Part shown: positions 32,363-40,571 of the stretch, in pieces
Numbering within the stretch: position 1 is the stretch's first letter
Layout of the letters: every line of letters starts with the position of its first letter
DNA from: Bog-473 sp963754445
Lineage (GTDB): Bacteria > Actinomycetota > Acidimicrobiia > Acidimicrobiales > RAAP-2
Length of the DNA stretch: 64,000 nt
Assembly: GCA_963754445.1 (NCBI GenBank)
Contig: CAVWFT010000001.1
Coordinates: forward strand, 1,178,001-1,242,000
Reading direction: 5' to 3'
Notes under the pieces: model-generated
What the model saw: the letters and a program-made list of their open reading frames with translations, nothing else
The model's database searches: none
What the model was told of the DNA's origin: nothing
Made by a program: the position numbers and the translations under genes

Positions 32363-32751
32363 GCGCGGGCATCCCTGAGGGACGATCACTCACGTACGAC
32401 GAGACCTTGCTGGCCGAGGTCGATTTCGAAAAGGGCGACGGCCTGGTACCCGCCATCGTGCAGGATGCGACGAACGGGACCGTCCTGACCCTCGCCTACA
32501 TGGACGAGGAAGCACTCAGGCGGACCCTGGACTCCGGCCGTTCGTGGTTCTACAGCCGCAGCCGCCAGGAGTACTGGCAGAAGGGCGAGACGTCCGGCGA
32601 CCGCCAATACGTGCGCGACGTGCGCATCGACTGCGACGGCGACGCGCTGGTCATCCTGGTGGATCAGCACGGGCGCGGGGCATGCCACACGGGCGAGCGG
32701 TCCTGCTTCTACCGCTCGATCGGCAGCGGACCCGGCCAGCCGGTGTCGTGA
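32359..32751 (+). CDS. hisI: Phosphoribosyl-AMP cyclohydrolase
   Basis: 130 aa, monofunctional (no HisE domain). Motifs: VPAIVQDATNGTVLTLAYMD, SRSRQEYWQKGETSGDRQ, the metal-binding DCDGDALVI and the Cys/His site HTGERSCFYRS. GTG start overlaps the GroES-like gene. hisE and hisG are not in the window. Confidence 0.94.
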   Translation: MSAGIPEGRSLTYDETLLAEVDFEKGDGLVPAIVQDATNGTVLTLAYMDEEALRRTLDSGRSWFYSRSRQEYWQKGETSGDRQYVRDVRIDCDGDALVILVDQHGRGACHTGERSCFYRSIGSGPGQPVS

Positions 32752-32758
32752 GGTCGCG

Positions 32759-34300
32759 GTGATCGGTCCGGACGCGCTCGACTTCAAGCCCGACGTCGAG
32801 GAGTTCGCGGCGCTGGCCAAGGGTCATGAGATCGTGCCCGTCTGGTGTGAGGTCGTCGCGGACACGTTGACCCCCGTCGCATGCTTCGCCAACGTGGTGG
32901 GGTCCGGGGAGGGCTTCCTCTTTGAATCGGTGGAAGGCGGGGAGCGCTGGGGGCGCTACTCCTTCGTCGGGCGCCAGCCGCTGGCGACGTTGACGGCGCG
33001 GGGCCGACACGTCGAGACGACCGGCCAACTCGGCCTGTCCGACTCCGACGACGGCATCCTGGCCGCGGTCGAGGACCTCGTGGCGCGGTTCCAGTCCCCG
33101 ACACTGGGCGGGCTGCCCCCGCTGCACGGCGGTCTGGTCGGATACCTCGGGTACGACGTGGTGCGCGAGGTCGAACGCCTCCCGCACCCCCCGACCGACG
33201 ATCTCGGTCATCCGGACGCGGCGCTGGTCGTCATCGGGCAGTTCTGCGCATTCGACCATTGGCGTCAACGCATCGTCCTGGTCGACAACGTGATGGTGCC
33301 GGGGGCTCCCGGCGGGAGTCCGGATCAGGCGGCCGTGATCGAGGCCTACGAAGGTGCCTGTTCCCGGCTGCGTCAGTTGGCCACCGACTGTGCGAATTCG
33401 CGACCGGCTCCGTTGGTTCCGGCACCGCCGACGGGTCTCGAGCGGGCCCAGGCCGAGCGCACCATGACCTCGGAGGAGTACCGCGCCGGTATCGAAGCGG
33501 CCAAGGAGCACATCAAGGCCGGCGACATCTTCCAGGTGGTCCTGTCCCAGCGCTATGACCTCACCCTGGACGCCGATCCCTACGACGTCTACCGCGCCCT
33601 GCGTCTCTTGAATCCCAGCCCCTACCTCTACTTCCTGCGCTTCCCCGAGGTGACGGTGGTGGGCGCGTCTCCTGAACCGATGGTGCGACTCCGGGACGAC
33701 CTCGTCATCTCCCGTCCGATTGCCGGATCGCGTCCACGGGGTGAGAACGAGCAACACGACAGGCTCCTCGAGGGTGAGCTGGCCGAGGACCCCAAGGAGT
33801 TGGCGGAGCACATCATGCTCGTCGACCTGGCTCGTAACGACGTGGGTCGGGTCGTCCGGTTCGGGACCGAAAAGGTCGACGAACTGATGACGATCGAGCG
33901 CTACAGCCACATCATGCACATCACGTCGCAGGTGTCGGGACAGCTGGCCGAGGGCAAGGGCCCGATCGATGTGCTGCGAGCCACGCTGCCGGCGGGAACC
34001 TTGTCGGGAGCGCCCAAGGTGCGGGCGATGGAGATCATCGACGAGCTGGAACCCACCAAGCGCGGTGTGTACGGGGGTGTCGTGGGATACATCGATTTCT
34101 CCGGCAATGTGGACACGGCGATCGCCATTCGAACCATGGTTGTCTCACCGGACGGACGGGCCAGCGTGCAGGCCGGTGCCGGCATCGTGGCTGACAGCGA
34201 TCCGCAGTCCGAAGACGAGGAGTGCGCTCACAAAGCGGGCGCGTTGTTGGTCGCCGTCACCGCGGCGCGGCACATGGGTGCGGGGCGGGTGGAACGGTGA
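32759..34300 (+). CDS. trpE: Anthranilate synthase component I
   Basis: 513 aa from GTG 32759. Converts chorismate to anthranilate with a glutaminase partner (TrpG, not in window). The Trp feedback site FLFESVEGGERWGRYSFVG is intact, so inhibition by tryptophan is likely. Catalytic motifs: SRPIAGSRPRGENE, LVDLARNDVGRV, LPAGTLSGAPKVRAMEII and GGVVGYIDFSG. It lies 7 nt after hisI, linking the his and trp pathways in one transcription unit. Confidence 0.95.
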   Translation: MIGPDALDFKPDVEEFAALAKGHEIVPVWCEVVADTLTPVACFANVVGSGEGFLFESVEGGERWGRYSFVGRQPLATLTARGRHVETTGQLGLSDSDDGILAAVEDLVARFQSPTLGGLPPLHGGLVGYLGYDVVREVERLPHPPTDDLGHPDAALVVIGQFCAFDHWRQRIVLVDNVMVPGAPGGSPDQAAVIEAYEGACSRLRQLATDCANSRPAPLVPAPPTGLERAQAERTMTSEEYRAGIEAAKEHIKAGDIFQVVLSQRYDLTLDADPYDVYRALRLLNPSPYLYFLRFPEVTVVGASPEPMVRLRDDLVISRPIAGSRPRGENEQHDRLLEGELAEDPKELAEHIMLVDLARNDVGRVVRFGTEKVDELMTIERYSHIMHITSQVSGQLAEGKGPIDVLRATLPAGTLSGAPKVRAMEIIDELEPTKRGVYGGVVGYIDFSGNVDTAIAIRTMVVSPDGRASVQAGAGIVADSDPQSEDEECAHKAGALLVAVTAARHMGAGRVER

Positions 34301-35262
34301 GCGACGCCGAAACCGAAGCTCTGCGTCACGGCGCCGGCGCCTACCGGTCCACGCGCGATGTTCTCGCCGTGCGCGGACCTGACGCCGAGTCCTACCTGCA
34401 GGGGCAGCTGAGCCAAGACGTGGTCGCCCTGGCGATCGGTGCAAGCACCGATTCGCTGTTGCTCGAGCCGGACGGGAAGCTGTGCGCACTCCTGCGGGTC
34501 ACCCGCGTCGACGGACAGGGGTTCGTCCTCGACGTCGACGGCGGGTACGGCGGCGTCGTCTCGACCCGGCTGCGGAAGTTCCTCCTGCGTTCGAAGGTGG
34601 AGTTCGAAGCGCTTTCCTGGCGCTGCCTGTCGCTGCGGGGGCCCGCCGTGGCGGAACGGGCCGCCGGGTTGCTGGCCACGTTGGCCGAGCGCGGTGTCCT
34701 GGCGCCACCCGTCGACTGGAACGGCTGGACCGGGGTCGACCTGCTCGGGCCGGAGGACGTGGTCTTGGGTCTCGACGACCTACCGGCGGGGATCGTCGCC
34801 TGCGGGAGCGAGTCGGTGGAGGTCTGTCGGATCATCGCCGGCATCCCGGCCATGGGAAGCGAGCTCACCAACAAGACGATCCCGGCCGAGGCCGGTCTGG
34901 TCGAGCGGACGGTCAATTTCACCAAAGGTTGCTACACCGGTCAGGAGCTGGTGGCTCGTATCGACTCGCGGGGCGCCAATGTGCCTCGTCGGCTCGTCGG
35001 ACTGCTGGCTCCCACCGCCGGCCCGCCTCTCAGCCGTGGCATGACGTTGCACGCCGGCGGCCCACCCGAGGGCGACGCACCGGCAGAGGACAAGGTGGTC
35101 GGGACGGTCACCTCTGCTGCATGGAGCGGTTCGCTCGATTCCTGGGTGGGCCTGGGCTCCTTGCATCGGAGTGTCGACGCGCCGGGACCCATCCGCATGC
35201 GTTCAGGTGACGGCATCGGTGGCTCACATCCGGCCGAAGTGGCGACGCTGCCCCTGGCCTGA
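34297..35262 (+). CDS. ygfZ: YgfZ/GcvT-like folate-binding protein
   Basis: 321 aa from GTG 34297 (4-nt overlap with trpE). The family signature is present: FTKGCYTGQELVARIDSRG with the conserved Cys, preceded by an N-terminal GcvT-like domain (DAESYLQGQLSQDV). YgfZ uses tetrahydrofolate in maintenance of Fe-S cluster enzymes. Co-transcription with trpE/hisI has no obvious pathway logic. Confidence 0.9.
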   Translation: MSDAETEALRHGAGAYRSTRDVLAVRGPDAESYLQGQLSQDVVALAIGASTDSLLLEPDGKLCALLRVTRVDGQGFVLDVDGGYGGVVSTRLRKFLLRSKVEFEALSWRCLSLRGPAVAERAAGLLATLAERGVLAPPVDWNGWTGVDLLGPEDVVLGLDDLPAGIVACGSESVEVCRIIAGIPAMGSELTNKTIPAEAGLVERTVNFTKGCYTGQELVARIDSRGANVPRRLVGLLAPTAGPPLSRGMTLHAGGPPEGDAPAEDKVVGTVTSAAWSGSLDSWVGLGSLHRSVDAPGPIRMRSGDGIGGSHPAEVATLPLA

Positions 35263-35281
35263 GCACGGGGTGCCGGCACTC

Positions 35282-35683
35282 ATGCGCCGCCGATGGCTGG
35301 TCGCTCTGCTGGTCCTTTGCGCAGTCGTGTACTCGTTGGCGGCCGCGAGGACGATGCCGTTTTCGGGGGCATCGGACGTCTTCACGGCGCTTCCGATCGT
35401 GGCCCTGGCCGCGGCCGCAGTGATCCGGTGGCCGGTCCGCCCGCGCCCGTGCCGGGCGGGCGGCGCGCACCCGTATCGAGCGTGGGCGTGCCTGGCGGGA
35501 GCGGTCGTCGTGTGGGAGTTGGTCGACTACGCAGCCCGGGGGAGCCGCGCTGCCCATCCGACCCTGAGCTCGATGGCTGACGCGCTGGACCGCCACTACG
35601 TGGCCAAGGCGGCCATCTTCTTCGGCTGGCTCTGCCTCGGTGCGTACCTCGTCCATGCCGGAACGGAGGGATCCGAAACGTGA
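35282..35683 (+). CDS. Small membrane protein, unknown function
   Basis: 133 aa from ATG 35282; GTG 35270 would add four residues. Three hydrophobic segments are visible (WLVALLVLCAVVYSLAA, FTALPIVALAAAAVI, WACLAGAVVVWELV) with a fourth near the end (AAIFFGWLCLGAYLV). It overlaps the next small membrane gene by 4 nt (GTGA). I do not recognise a family with confidence. Confidence 0.7.
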   Translation: MRRRWLVALLVLCAVVYSLAAARTMPFSGASDVFTALPIVALAAAAVIRWPVRPRPCRAGGAHPYRAWACLAGAVVVWELVDYAARGSRAAHPTLSSMADALDRHYVAKAAIFFGWLCLGAYLVHAGTEGSET

Positions 35684-35874
35684 ACTCCGCGGGCTCTTAC
35701 GCCGTGTGGTGCGTCCTGGGCGTGGCCGGTCTCGGGCTGTGGGTGCGGTCGCTCGGGAGCACAGCGGTGGCCAGACCGTCCGAGGTCGTCCGGCGGCTGG
35801 CGACGGGCCCCCTGGGACGCATCGCCTTCCTCGTGGTTCTCGTGTTCGCCGGGTGGCATCTTTTTGCCCGCTGA
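35680..35874 (+). CDS. Small membrane protein (DUF6186-like)
   Basis: 64 aa with two hydrophobic segments (SYAVWCVLGVAGLGLWV and GRIAFLVVLVFAGWHLFA) and a conserved-looking TWRHL-type C-terminus ending GWHLFAR. This matches small actinobacterial proteins annotated as DUF6186. Function unknown; coupled to the preceding membrane gene. Confidence 0.7.
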   Translation: MNSAGSYAVWCVLGVAGLGLWVRSLGSTAVARPSEVVRRLATGPLGRIAFLVVLVFAGWHLFAR

Positions 35875-36079
35875 TGCTGCGCCACATTGGCCGGGGAGGA
35901 AGCCGAGCGCGGGTCAGAGGCGAGCACCTGCTCATCCTCCAACCGGCGTGCGAACGTCCAGTTCCCGGTTGCGAGCAGGGAGAACGCGCGGTTTTCTGGC
36001 TCTGTTGTGGGTCAGTTGCGCACCCGATTCGCAACCGGTTCTCACCGAACATGACACGCCCGAGGTGCACGCTCTTTCC

Positions 36080-36244
36080 ATGAGGCGCGGCGAGCAGAAA
36101 AAACCAGGAGCGTCGTCGGCGACCGCCGAGACGCTGCCAGACCTCAAGCCGTGGCGCGAGGTCGGCTGGATCTTCCGAGACGGGGACTGCATCGTCATCG
36201 AGCGCAAAGGCGATCAGACGCGGGCGCGGGTGGCGGGAGACTGA
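36080..36244 (+). CDS. Hypothetical small protein (54 aa)
   Basis: From ATG 36080; GTG 36065 is an alternative. Basic N-terminus (MRRGEQKKPG) then PWREVGWIFRDGDCIVIER, which reads as a short beta structure. No family recognised. It is 3 nt upstream of another small gene, so the two are probably co-transcribed. Confidence 0.5.
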   Translation: MRRGEQKKPGASSATAETLPDLKPWREVGWIFRDGDCIVIERKGDQTRARVAGD

Positions 36245-36247
36245 ATC

Positions 36248-36457
36248 ATGGTGAAGGTGACCCAGGTGGCAGACGACGGTACAGAGACCGCCTCCATCGT
36301 GGTCGACGACTTCACCATCGAGGTCATCTACTCGGGACTGGCCGATCTGCTCCGCCAGGCAGCGAGTCACGAGACGGGCCCGGAGCCGGCGTCGGGCGAA
36401 CTGTCCCGCCAGGAACGCCAAAGGCGCGACAAGATCCTCACCCGTCTCCGCAGCTGA
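36248..36457 (+). CDS. Hypothetical small protein (69 aa)
   Basis: ATG 36248 with GGGAG 9 nt upstream. Sequence contains two strands (VTQVADDGTETASIVVDD, FTIEVIYSGLADLL) and a charged helical C-terminus (SRQERQRRDKILTRLRS). No family recognised. Paired with the 54-aa gene upstream. Confidence 0.55.
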   Translation: MVKVTQVADDGTETASIVVDDFTIEVIYSGLADLLRQAASHETGPEPASGELSRQERQRRDKILTRLRS

Positions 36458-36560
36458 CGGGCCGTCCGCGGGTCGGAGTGGCTTGCGGCAGGCCGGTCCC
36501 GTAGCGTCGCTCACCGACCGGGGTCCTTCGGACCGATCATCGTGGCGAGGTGGCGGGAGC

Positions 36561-37100
36561 GTGCAGGGCAGGAAATCGGCGGTTGTCCTCGGTCTGGCGG
36601 CCTGCGCCCTGGCGCTGGTCCTCCTCGGATGCCATGGTGCCCATCGGTCCGATTTCCCGCACCGCCGGCTGGTGGCGACCCACGGCCGCTCCCATTTCCG
36701 GATCCCGGCCCACACCCGCACCGTGGTGCGATCGACCGTCCCCGCGTCGCCGTCGCAGCCGGGCAGCGTTGCGACGGGGCCCACCCCGGCGGCGAGCACC
36801 CCGACGACGGCGGTCGACGCCCCCCCGGCCATCGGTCGCGCCACGGCCTGGGGTTGTGCGGCAGCACGGGCCTACCTCGACGCCTATGCCGCACCTGGGT
36901 TCTCAATCGAGTGTCCCGGATATTCGCAGGGCCACGAGGCCACGACCCTGTGCGTGTCCCTCCATTCCCCTTGCGACGAGCAGCGTGAGATCACCATTGC
37001 CGAACCGTGCCCAGAGGCCTACATGAACGAGGCGTCCAATTCCTGGGTGCTCCTCGGGTCGTCCGGTGCCCCCATCGACCCCTACGGACAGTGCCCCTGA
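36561..37100 (+). CDS. Putative lipoprotein with a Cys-rich C-terminal domain
   Basis: 179 aa from GTG 36561 (GGGAG just upstream). A lipobox is visible at the end of the signal peptide (ACALALVLLGC), predicting lipidation and outer-face anchoring. A Thr/Pro/Ala-rich linker follows. The C-terminal about 75 residues contain paired Cys (WGCAAARAYLDAYAAPGF, CPEAYMNEASNSWVLLGS, PIDPYGQC), which look like a compact secreted domain that I recall from other actinobacterial exported proteins, unnamed. Function unknown. Confidence 0.7.
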   Translation: MQGRKSAVVLGLAACALALVLLGCHGAHRSDFPHRRLVATHGRSHFRIPAHTRTVVRSTVPASPSQPGSVATGPTPAASTPTTAVDAPPAIGRATAWGCAAARAYLDAYAAPGFSIECPGYSQGHEATTLCVSLHSPCDEQREITIAEPCPEAYMNEASNSWVLLGSSGAPIDPYGQCP

Positions 37101-37133
37101 ACCGAGCGCACCGATGGTGAAAGGGGCCGCCGC

Positions 37134-37139
37134 TACGCT
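37134..37139 (+). promoter_or_regulatory. -10 box (TACGCT) for trpC-trpFB-trpA
   Basis: TACGCT is 8 nt before the trpC ATG; a leaderless mRNA would exclude attenuation by a leader peptide. Confidence 0.55.
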
Positions 37140-37147
37140 GAGAGTTC

Positions 37148-37936
37148 ATGCCGACCTACCTGGCCGACATCCTCAGCACTCACCGCCGGCGCGCTGCCGA
37201 GGACACGCGGGCCGCTGCCCAGCTGGCCGAGCAGGCCTCGGACCTGCCTGCGCCTCGGGATTTCGGTGCTGCGCTGCAACGAGGCGGGTTGTGCTGCATC
37301 GCCGAGATCAAGCGCCGATCGCCCTCGAAGGGTGACCTCGACCCCGATCTGCGGCCCGACCTGGTGGCCAAGGAATACGCGGCCGGCGGGGCGGCCTGCC
37401 TCTCGGTCCTGACCGATGCCGACTACTTCGGAGGTGGCCCAGCTGACCTGGCATCCGCCCGCGCCGCCTCGGCCCTCCCGGTCCTGCGAAAGGATTTCAC
37501 CGTGTCCGAGGTGGACGTCGCCGATGCCCGCCTGATGGGGGCGGATGCGGTCCTACTCATCGTGGCCGCACTCGACGATGCCGAGCTGGTCCGGTTCACC
37601 GCGCTGGCAGAACGTCTTGCGCTCGCTGCCCTGGTCGAGGTCCATGACGCGGAGGAGCTGCAGCGGGCGCTGCGGGCCGGTGCGCGAATCGTGGGCGTGA
37701 ACCAGCGTGACCTGCGCACCTTCACGGTGGACCACGAACGCGCCTGTGCGCTGGCGGCGGCGATTCCGACCGACGTGATCGCGGTCGCCGAGTCCGGAAT
37801 TCGCGACGGCGACGATGCTCGGCGCTTGGCCGACGCCGGGTACGACGCCATCCTGGTCGGGGAGACGCTCGTGCGCTCCGGCGATCGGGCCACGCAACTG
37901 CAGGAGCTGGTCGGCCACCCGGTGGGTGCCCGGTGA
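37148..37936 (+). CDS. trpC: Indole-3-glycerol phosphate synthase
   Basis: 262 aa TIM barrel. Motifs: CCIAEIKRRSPSKGDLDP with catalytic Lys, VLRKDFTVSEVDVADARLMG, ADAVLLIVAALD, VGVNQRDLRTF and VAESGIRDGDDARRL. It converts CdRP to IGP. It overlaps the trpF-trpB gene by 4 nt. Confidence 0.95.
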   Translation: MPTYLADILSTHRRRAAEDTRAAAQLAEQASDLPAPRDFGAALQRGGLCCIAEIKRRSPSKGDLDPDLRPDLVAKEYAAGGAACLSVLTDADYFGGGPADLASARAASALPVLRKDFTVSEVDVADARLMGADAVLLIVAALDDAELVRFTALAERLALAALVEVHDAEELQRALRAGARIVGVNQRDLRTFTVDHERACALAAAIPTDVIAVAESGIRDGDDARRLADAGYDAILVGETLVRSGDRATQLQELVGHPVGAR

Positions 37937-39801
37937 ACGACGAATTCTTCGTCAAGATCTGCGGTGTCACGACGGAGGCCGACGCGCTCTTGGCCGTGAG
38001 CCTCGGTGCGTCTGCGCTCGGATTCATGTTTGCGCCGTCGCCGCGCCAGATCTCCGTACAACTGGCCAGTGATATCGCGAAGCGGCTCCCCGAACACGTG
38101 CTGACGGTCGGGGTGTTCCGCAACGAGGCGCCACAGCGAGTCGTCGACGCCGTTCATGCGGCCGGCCTCGGAGCGGCACAACTGCACGGGCAAGAGTCGG
38201 CCGAGGAGACGAAGTGGGTTCGGGCCCGGGTACCCACGGTGATCAAGGCGTTCAGAGCGGGTGAACGGGCCATCGGCCGCTTCGACGAGTTCGGCGCCGA
38301 CTATCTCCTCGTCGACGGGGACAATCCCGGCTCTGGCCAGGTCTTCGACTGGAGACTGGCCGAAGGCGTGGCGGACCATGATCGGCTGATCGTCTGTGGT
38401 GGACTCCGACCCGAGAACGTGGCCCAGGCTGTGACCAACCTGCGCCCGGCCGGCGTGGATGTGTCCACCGGGGTGGAGTCCTCGCCGGGCAGAAAGGATC
38501 CACTGTTGCTGCGGGACTTCATCGTGGAGGCACGTAAGGCTGCGATGGCGCTCTCCGCGTCGCGACGGATCAGACGAGGTGATACCGGGCGAGCCCTACG
38601 ATTGGCGGGACGGATGAGCGGCGAGAGCATCATGGGTCACCCCGGCGCCGACGGACGTTTCGGCGACTTCGGCGGCCGTTTCGTACCCGAGTCGTTGATG
38701 TCGGCATGTCTCGAACTCGAGAAGTGGTTCGACGATGCCTGGGGGGATGCCGCGTTCCGAGCCGAGCTCGATCGGTTGCTCCGCGACTATGGGGGCCGCC
38801 CGACGCCGGTGACCGAGTGCTTCAGGCTGTCGGAGCGTCTCGGGGTGCGCGTCCTGCTCAAACGGGAAGACCTGGCCCATACGGGCTCGCACAAGCTCAA
38901 CAATGTCGTGGGCCAAGCGCTGTTGACCAAGCGGATGGGCAAGAAGCGAATGATCGCGGAGACGGGCGCCGGTCAGCATGGCGTGGCCTCGGCGACGGCT
39001 GCCGCGCTCTTCGGGCTCGAGTGCACGGTGTACATGGGCGAGGTGGACACGAAGCGCCAAGAGCTCAACGTCTTCCGGATGGAGCTTCTTGGCGCCGAGG
39101 TTCGATCGGTGACCTCGGGAAGCCGAACGCTCAAGGATGCTGTCAACGAGGCCATGCGGGAATGGGTGAGTTCGGTCGACACGACGCACTATTGCCTCGG
39201 CTCCGTCATGGGACCCCACCCTTTTCCCTACATGGTGCGGACCTTGCAAAGTGTGGTCGGCGCCGAGGCGCGCGAACAGTGCCGGGCGTTGCTGGGCGGC
39301 GTCGATCCCGACGTCGTGGTCGCGTGCGTCGGTGGAGGGTCGAACGCGGCGGGCACCTTTGCCGGTTTCGTCGACGGTGAGGCCCGACTCGTCGGGGTCG
39401 AGGCGGCAGGGGGTGCGGCGATCACCAATGGCATCCCCGGCGTGTTGCACGGGATGTACTCGCAGCTGCTGCAGGACGAAGCGGGGCAGATCGAAGAGGC
39501 CGAGTCGATCTCGGCTGGGCTCGACTACCCAGGATTGGGTCCCGAGCATGCGCACCTGGCGGCCACGGGCCGGGCCGAGTACACGGTGGCGAACGACGGG
39601 GAAGTGCTCGAGGCCTTCCGTCTGCTCAGTCACACCGAGGGGATCATCCCGGCGCTCGAGTCGTCGCATGCGGTGGCCTGGGTCGCACGCGCGGCGGGCA
39701 CCGATGACCTCCCCCTCGGATCGACCGTCATGATCACGCTCTCGGGTCGTGGCGACAAGGACGTGGCCCAGGTCCGTGAGATCTTCGGGCGTCGCACGTG
39801 A
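37933..39801 (+). CDS. trpFB: Fused phosphoribosylanthranilate isomerase-tryptophan synthase beta (TrpF-TrpB)
   Basis: 622 aa with no stop between domains. Residues 1 to about 205 are TrpF: VKICGVTTEADALLAV with catalytic Cys, ALGFMFAPSPRQI, VGVFRNEAP, LLVDGDNPGSGQVFDW with catalytic Asp, and VDVSTGVESSPGRKD. A linker of about 30 basic residues follows. Residues from about 235 are TrpB: FGDFGGRFVPESLM, the PLP Lys321 in HTGSHKLNNVVGQ, ETGAGQHGVASATAAA, VGGGSNAAGTFAGF and HTEGIIPALESSHA. An internal ATG (38614) 11 nt after a TACGAT box could also yield free TrpB. GTG start overlaps trpC, and GTGA overlaps trpA. Confidence 0.93.
   Translation: MNDEFFVKICGVTTEADALLAVSLGASALGFMFAPSPRQISVQLASDIAKRLPEHVLTVGVFRNEAPQRVVDAVHAAGLGAAQLHGQESAEETKWVRARVPTVIKAFRAGERAIGRFDEFGADYLLVDGDNPGSGQVFDWRLAEGVADHDRLIVCGGLRPENVAQAVTNLRPAGVDVSTGVESSPGRKDPLLLRDFIVEARKAAMALSASRRIRRGDTGRALRLAGRMSGESIMGHPGADGRFGDFGGRFVPESLMSACLELEKWFDDAWGDAAFRAELDRLLRDYGGRPTPVTECFRLSERLGVRVLLKREDLAHTGSHKLNNVVGQALLTKRMGKKRMIAETGAGQHGVASATAAALFGLECTVYMGEVDTKRQELNVFRMELLGAEVRSVTSGSRTLKDAVNEAMREWVSSVDTTHYCLGSVMGPHPFPYMVRTLQSVVGAEAREQCRALLGGVDPDVVVACVGGGSNAAGTFAGFVDGEARLVGVEAAGGAAITNGIPGVLHGMYSQLLQDEAGQIEEAESISAGLDYPGLGPEHAHLAATGRAEYTVANDGEVLEAFRLLSHTEGIIPALESSHAVAWVARAAGTDDLPLGSTVMITLSGRGDKDVAQVREIFGRRT
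38597..38602 (+). promoter_or_regulatory. Possible internal -10 box (TACGAT) for trpB
   Basis: TACGAT inside the linker of trpF-trpB, 11 nt before ATG 38614. The spacing is slightly longer than other leaderless boxes here. Confidence 0.3.
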
Positions 39802-40571
39802 TCCCTGATCTCGAGAAGGAGCTGCGCGCCCGCCGCGACGCCGGTCGCAAACTACTCATCCCGTACCTCATGGGCGGTATGACCGAGGACTGGGGAGAGA
39901 GCCTGGCCGCGATCGTGGCGGCCGGGGCCGATGCGGTGGAGGTGGGCATCCCCTTCTCGGACCCGATGATGGACGGGCCGGTGATCCAGGAGGCGGCCTT
40001 GCAAGCCCTCGCTCGTGGCGTCGTGCCCGACGAGGTCCTCGAGGGCATTGCCCGGGCCGAGGCCCCGGTCCCGATCGCCGTGATGACCTACTACAACATC
40101 GTTTTCCGGGCCGGCCACAAGCGCATGGCGCGATCGATGGCCGCAGCCGGGGTCCGGGGGGCGATCGTGCCCGACCTGTCTCTCGAGGAGTTGGGCCCCT
40201 GGGCGGCCGAGGCCGATGCCGCTGGAGTCGACACGGTCCTTCTCGTGGCCCCATCGAGTCCACCGGAGCGGGTCGAACGAATTTGCGCACGCGCCCGAGG
40301 CTTCGTGTACGCCGTCGCCCGCATGGGGGTCACCGGTGAGCGTGCCGACCTGGGGGCGGGAGCCGCCCAGGTCGTCGAGAAGGTGCGCCAGCACACGGAT
40401 CTCCCGGTGTGTGTCGGGGTCGGCGTGTCGACACCCGAACAGGCCGCTGAAGTCTGCGAGGTGGCCGATGGGGTCATCGTCGGCTCCGCACTCGTCCGGC
40501 GGCTCCTCGCGGGTGAAGGTCCCGAGGGTGCTGCGGCCTTCGTGTCGGAATTGCGATCCGCGATCGACTAA
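39798..40571 (+). CDS. trpA: Tryptophan synthase alpha subunit
   Basis: 257 aa TIM barrel. The catalytic Glu and Asp lie in VEVGIPFSDPMMDGPVIQ. Other motifs: PIAVMTYYNIVFRAG, GAIVPDLSLEELGPW, VTGERADLGAGAAQVV and GVGVSTPEQAAEV. It cleaves IGP to indole for TrpB. It overlaps the convergent SGNH hydrolase gene by 4 nt. Confidence 0.95.
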   Translation: MIPDLEKELRARRDAGRKLLIPYLMGGMTEDWGESLAAIVAAGADAVEVGIPFSDPMMDGPVIQEAALQALARGVVPDEVLEGIARAEAPVPIAVMTYYNIVFRAGHKRMARSMAAAGVRGAIVPDLSLEELGPWAAEADAAGVDTVLLVAPSSPPERVERICARARGFVYAVARMGVTGERADLGAGAAQVVEKVRQHTDLPVCVGVGVSTPEQAAEVCEVADGVIVGSALVRRLLAGEGPEGAAAFVSELRSAID

